Below are positions 14,812 to 16,420 of a stretch of DNA of 16,420 nucleotides, piece by piece (the first letter of the stretch is position 1; each line of letters starts with the position of its first letter). A program made the position numbers and the translations under genes. The DNA comes from Gammaproteobacteria bacterium (GTDB taxonomy: Bacteria; Pseudomonadota; Gammaproteobacteria; Pseudomonadales; GM7GCV1), in NCBI GenBank assembly GCA_030830945.1, contig JAURLY010000232.1, forward strand, positions 1-16,420. The letters run 5' to 3'. Below the pieces are notes generated by a model, which did no database searches, was not told where the DNA came from, and saw only the letters and a list, made by a program, of their open reading frames with translations.

Positions 14812-15732
14812 ATGGCAATGACAGGAATTTTACGCCCTGGCCACGTTCAATTACGTGTGATGGACATAGATGAAGCAGTGAATCACTACTGCAACTATAT
14901 GGGGCTTATCGAAACTGATAGGGACGACCAGGGTCGCGTCTATCTGAAATGCTGGGATGAGCACGACAAGTTTTCTATTGTGCTAGAACCTTCCGACAGT
15001 TCTGGCATGAACCACATGGCGTTCAAGGTTCGCACCGAGCAGGACTTGTGGCGTTTCGAATCCAACGTAAAGAACTTTGGTGTAGAGACCAAAAGAATTC
15101 CAGCCGGTGAACTCAATGGCTGTGGAGAGCGTGTCAGCTTTGTCGCTCCCGGTGGCCATAGATTCGATCTATTTGCTGAAAAAGAAATGGTAGGAAATGG
15201 CCTCCCGACCACCAACCCTCCACCTTGGCCCGAAGACGTTGTGGGCATGAAGGCAATTCGCTTTGACCACTGCCTGCTTTACGGTAATGACCATGACGAA
15301 TCAGTGAGATTTTTTGTTGAAGCCCTGGAGTTTGAGCTGACAGAGCAGGTTGTCGATGGAGATGTACAGATCGCTGCATTCCTGTCCTGCAGTACGAAAG
15401 CTCACGACATCGCATTTATTCGGCACGACGAACCTGGAAGGCTGCACCACGCATCGTTCCTGCTGGGATCCTGGGAGCAGGTATTGCGGGCCGCCGATAT
15501 TATATCCATGAAGGACATTCCTCTTGACGTGGGACCAACGCGCCATGGCTTGACCCGCGGCATGACAATTTATTACTTCGATCCATCGGGCAATCGCAAC
15601 GAGGTGTTTGCCGAGGATAGCTACCGCTACCCAGACAGCCCTCTACTAACCTGGACCGCTGACAATTCCGGTCAGGCAATTTTTTACCACTCGCGCACAC
15701 TGGTGGACAGCTTCATGGGCGTTACATCGTAG
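14812..15732 (+). CDS. dmpB: Catechol 2,3-dioxygenase, extradiol type I (DmpB/XylE)
   Basis: This Fe(II) extradiol dioxygenase of 306 residues (XylE 307) cleaves catechol next to its hydroxyl groups, giving 2-hydroxymuconic semialdehyde. Metal ligands are H153, H213 and E264, matching XylE H153, H214 and E265. Second-sphere residues H198, H245 and Y254 also match, within GLTRGMTIYYFDPSGNRNEVF. An AAGGAG site lies 7 nt before ATG 14812. It closes the hydroxylase operon together with the GlcG-like gene, from which it is separated by 4 nt. Confidence 0.96.
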   Translation: MAMTGILRPGHVQLRVMDIDEAVNHYCNYMGLIETDRDDQGRVYLKCWDEHDKFSIVLEPSDSSGMNHMAFKVRTEQDLWRFESNVKNFGVETKRIPAGELNGCGERVSFVAPGGHRFDLFAEKEMVGNGLPTTNPPPWPEDVVGMKAIRFDHCLLYGNDHDESVRFFVEALEFELTEQVVDGDVQIAAFLSCSTKAHDIAFIRHDEPGRLHHASFLLGSWEQVLRAADIISMKDIPLDVGPTRHGLTRGMTIYYFDPSGNRNEVFAEDSYRYPDSPLLTWTADNSGQAIFYHSRTLVDSFMGVTS

Positions 15733-15736
15733 CTCC

Positions 15737-16162
15737 ATGGCAACCAACAGCGTAAGCAATAGGAATATTTCAACCAGCGCCGCTTGTGCAGTTGCACAAG
15801 CGGCCGTTGAACACGCCAGTGCCTTGGGTATCGCCATAAACGTGTCTGTTGTAGACAGTGCGGCGACTGAAATAGCCTTTTTGCGTATGAACGCGTCTTT
15901 TTTACCCTCCAAAGACATTTCGAAGGACAAGGCGTTTACCGCCGCGGGCTTTGCCATGCCAACAATGCAATGGAAGGAAGTGCTCGCTGGTAACGTTCAA
16001 TTGCAGGCGGGAATCGTTGAGCGCCCTCGAGTTGTTACTTTTGGGGGTGGCTTACCCATTTTTGAAGGCGACGATCTGATAGGAGCAGTTGGTGTATCTG
16101 GCGGTTCCGAAGAAGAAGATATTGCCTGTGCCCAGGCGGGAATCGACGCTATCACCGGATAG
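15737..16162 (+). CDS. GlcG/HbpS-like (DUF336) small protein
   Basis: This 141-residue protein has the GlcG/HbpS fold signature: an N-terminal helix rich in Ala (ACAVAQAAVEHASALG), VSVVDSAATEIAFLRMNASF, SKDKAFTAAGF and the C-terminal GGLPIFEGDDLIGAVGVSGGSEEEDIACAQAGIDAI. Family members bind small ligands such as haem or cobalamin or have no known role; similar genes appear at the ends of aromatic meta operons (nahX-like, from memory). It starts 4 nt after dmpB without a strong ribosome site, so it is probably translated by coupling. A chaperone or iron-related role for the ring-cleavage enzymes is speculation. Confidence 0.85.
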   Translation: MATNSVSNRNISTSAACAVAQAAVEHASALGIAINVSVVDSAATEIAFLRMNASFLPSKDISKDKAFTAAGFAMPTMQWKEVLAGNVQLQAGIVERPRVVTFGGGLPIFEGDDLIGAVGVSGGSEEEDIACAQAGIDAITG

Positions 16163-16284
16163 CCTTTAGTTAGTCATTGCCAGTCGGTAATGCTCCGCAG
16201 TATTTCCTCAAAGCCGCCACACTTCACGATTCTTTTCCTCAATGTGGGCGTGTTGGCGTCAAACCACGCGCATTTTTCGCCTTC
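16163..16284. other. Junction between the phenol operon and the transposase fragment
   Basis: These 122 bases carry no recognisable gene or terminator. The transposase frame is open back to 16174, but its translation there (for example QYFLKAATLHDSF) does not look like the usual IS91 N-terminus. The element's left part may be missing or diverged, with the breakpoint near 16285. Confidence 0.4.
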
Positions 16285-16420
16285 ATGGACAGGCTAGCAG
16301 AGTTTGAAGCGTATCTCAAATGCGGTCGCCTCGAACACGGCTTCCTTCGCGTGCGTTGCGATAAGTGTCACTTCGAGCGGCTCGTGGCGTTCTCCTGCAA
16401 GAAGCGAGGATTCTGTCCCA
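16285..16420 (+). mobile_element. IS91-family transposase, N-terminal zinc-finger part, partial
   Basis: The frame from ATG 16285 to the right edge encodes a zinc-finger segment typical of IS91-type (Y2 rolling-circle) transposases: EFEAYLKCGRLEHGFLRVRC, then CDKC, and LVAFSCKKRGFCP. Cysteines pair as C..C and C..C for metal binding. The 30-60 residues that normally precede this block are not recognisable upstream, so the gene may be truncated at its 5' end or use a variant start. The rest lies outside the window. Family call firm; intactness unknown. Confidence 0.8.

Noticed and set aside
1..16420. tRNA, rRNA or CRISPR arrays
   Set aside because: No tRNA-like cloverleaf, rRNA segment or regularly spaced direct repeats were seen on reading either strand.

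Overview
The window is an aromatic-catabolism island from a proteobacterium, most likely a gammaproteobacterium. The phenol hydroxylase, regulator and catechol dioxygenase proteins look like the Pseudomonas dmp family, and the RND-permease/Ycf48-like pair at the left edge is a familiar arrangement in hydrocarbon-using Gammaproteobacteria. The genus cannot be decided from the sequence alone.

Layout. (1) 1-2842, minus strand: an RND/MMPL-type permease that runs off the left edge, overlapped by an upstream gene for a secreted Ycf48-like beta-propeller. (2) 3114-4178, minus strand: an extra DmpP-type 2Fe-2S/FAD reductase, apparently starting at TTG. (3) 4535-6241, plus strand: a DmpR/MopR-type sigma54 activator that keeps the phenol-binding and zinc-binding residues. 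(4) 6360-9559, plus strand: a luciferase-like flavin monooxygenase, a DmpD-type ring-fission hydrolase and, unexpectedly, a complete tryptophan-synthase-beta-like enzyme with no trpA beside it. (5) 9853-16162, plus strand: dmpKLMNOP (multicomponent phenol hydroxylase), dmpQ (ferredoxin), dmpB (catechol 2,3-dioxygenase) and a GlcG/DUF336 protein. (6) About 16285-16420: the start of an IS91-type transposase fragment at the point where the rest of the meta-cleavage genes would be expected.

How the parts work together. DmpR senses a phenol. DmpKLMNO with reductase DmpP hydroxylates it to a catechol, DmpB opens the ring, DmpQ is expected to keep DmpB reduced, and DmpD hydrolyses the ring-fission product. 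The later meta-pathway enzymes (DmpC, E, F, G, H, I) are not in the window.

The most striking regulatory signal is a set of four close matches to the sigma54 -24/-12 element (TGGCAC-N5-TTGC) with correct spacing. They lie upstream of dmpK (perfect, 9825-9839), the monooxygenase-dmpD-trpB group (6266-6280), the extra reductase (4333-4347, minus) and the Ycf48/RND pair (2947-2961, minus). This suggests that one phenol-responsive regulon controls every transcription unit here except the regulator, including the transporter, the spare reductase and the TrpB-like enzyme. The predicted start site at the dmpK promoter falls about 2 nt before the dmpK start codon, so the phenol hydroxylase mRNA may be leaderless.
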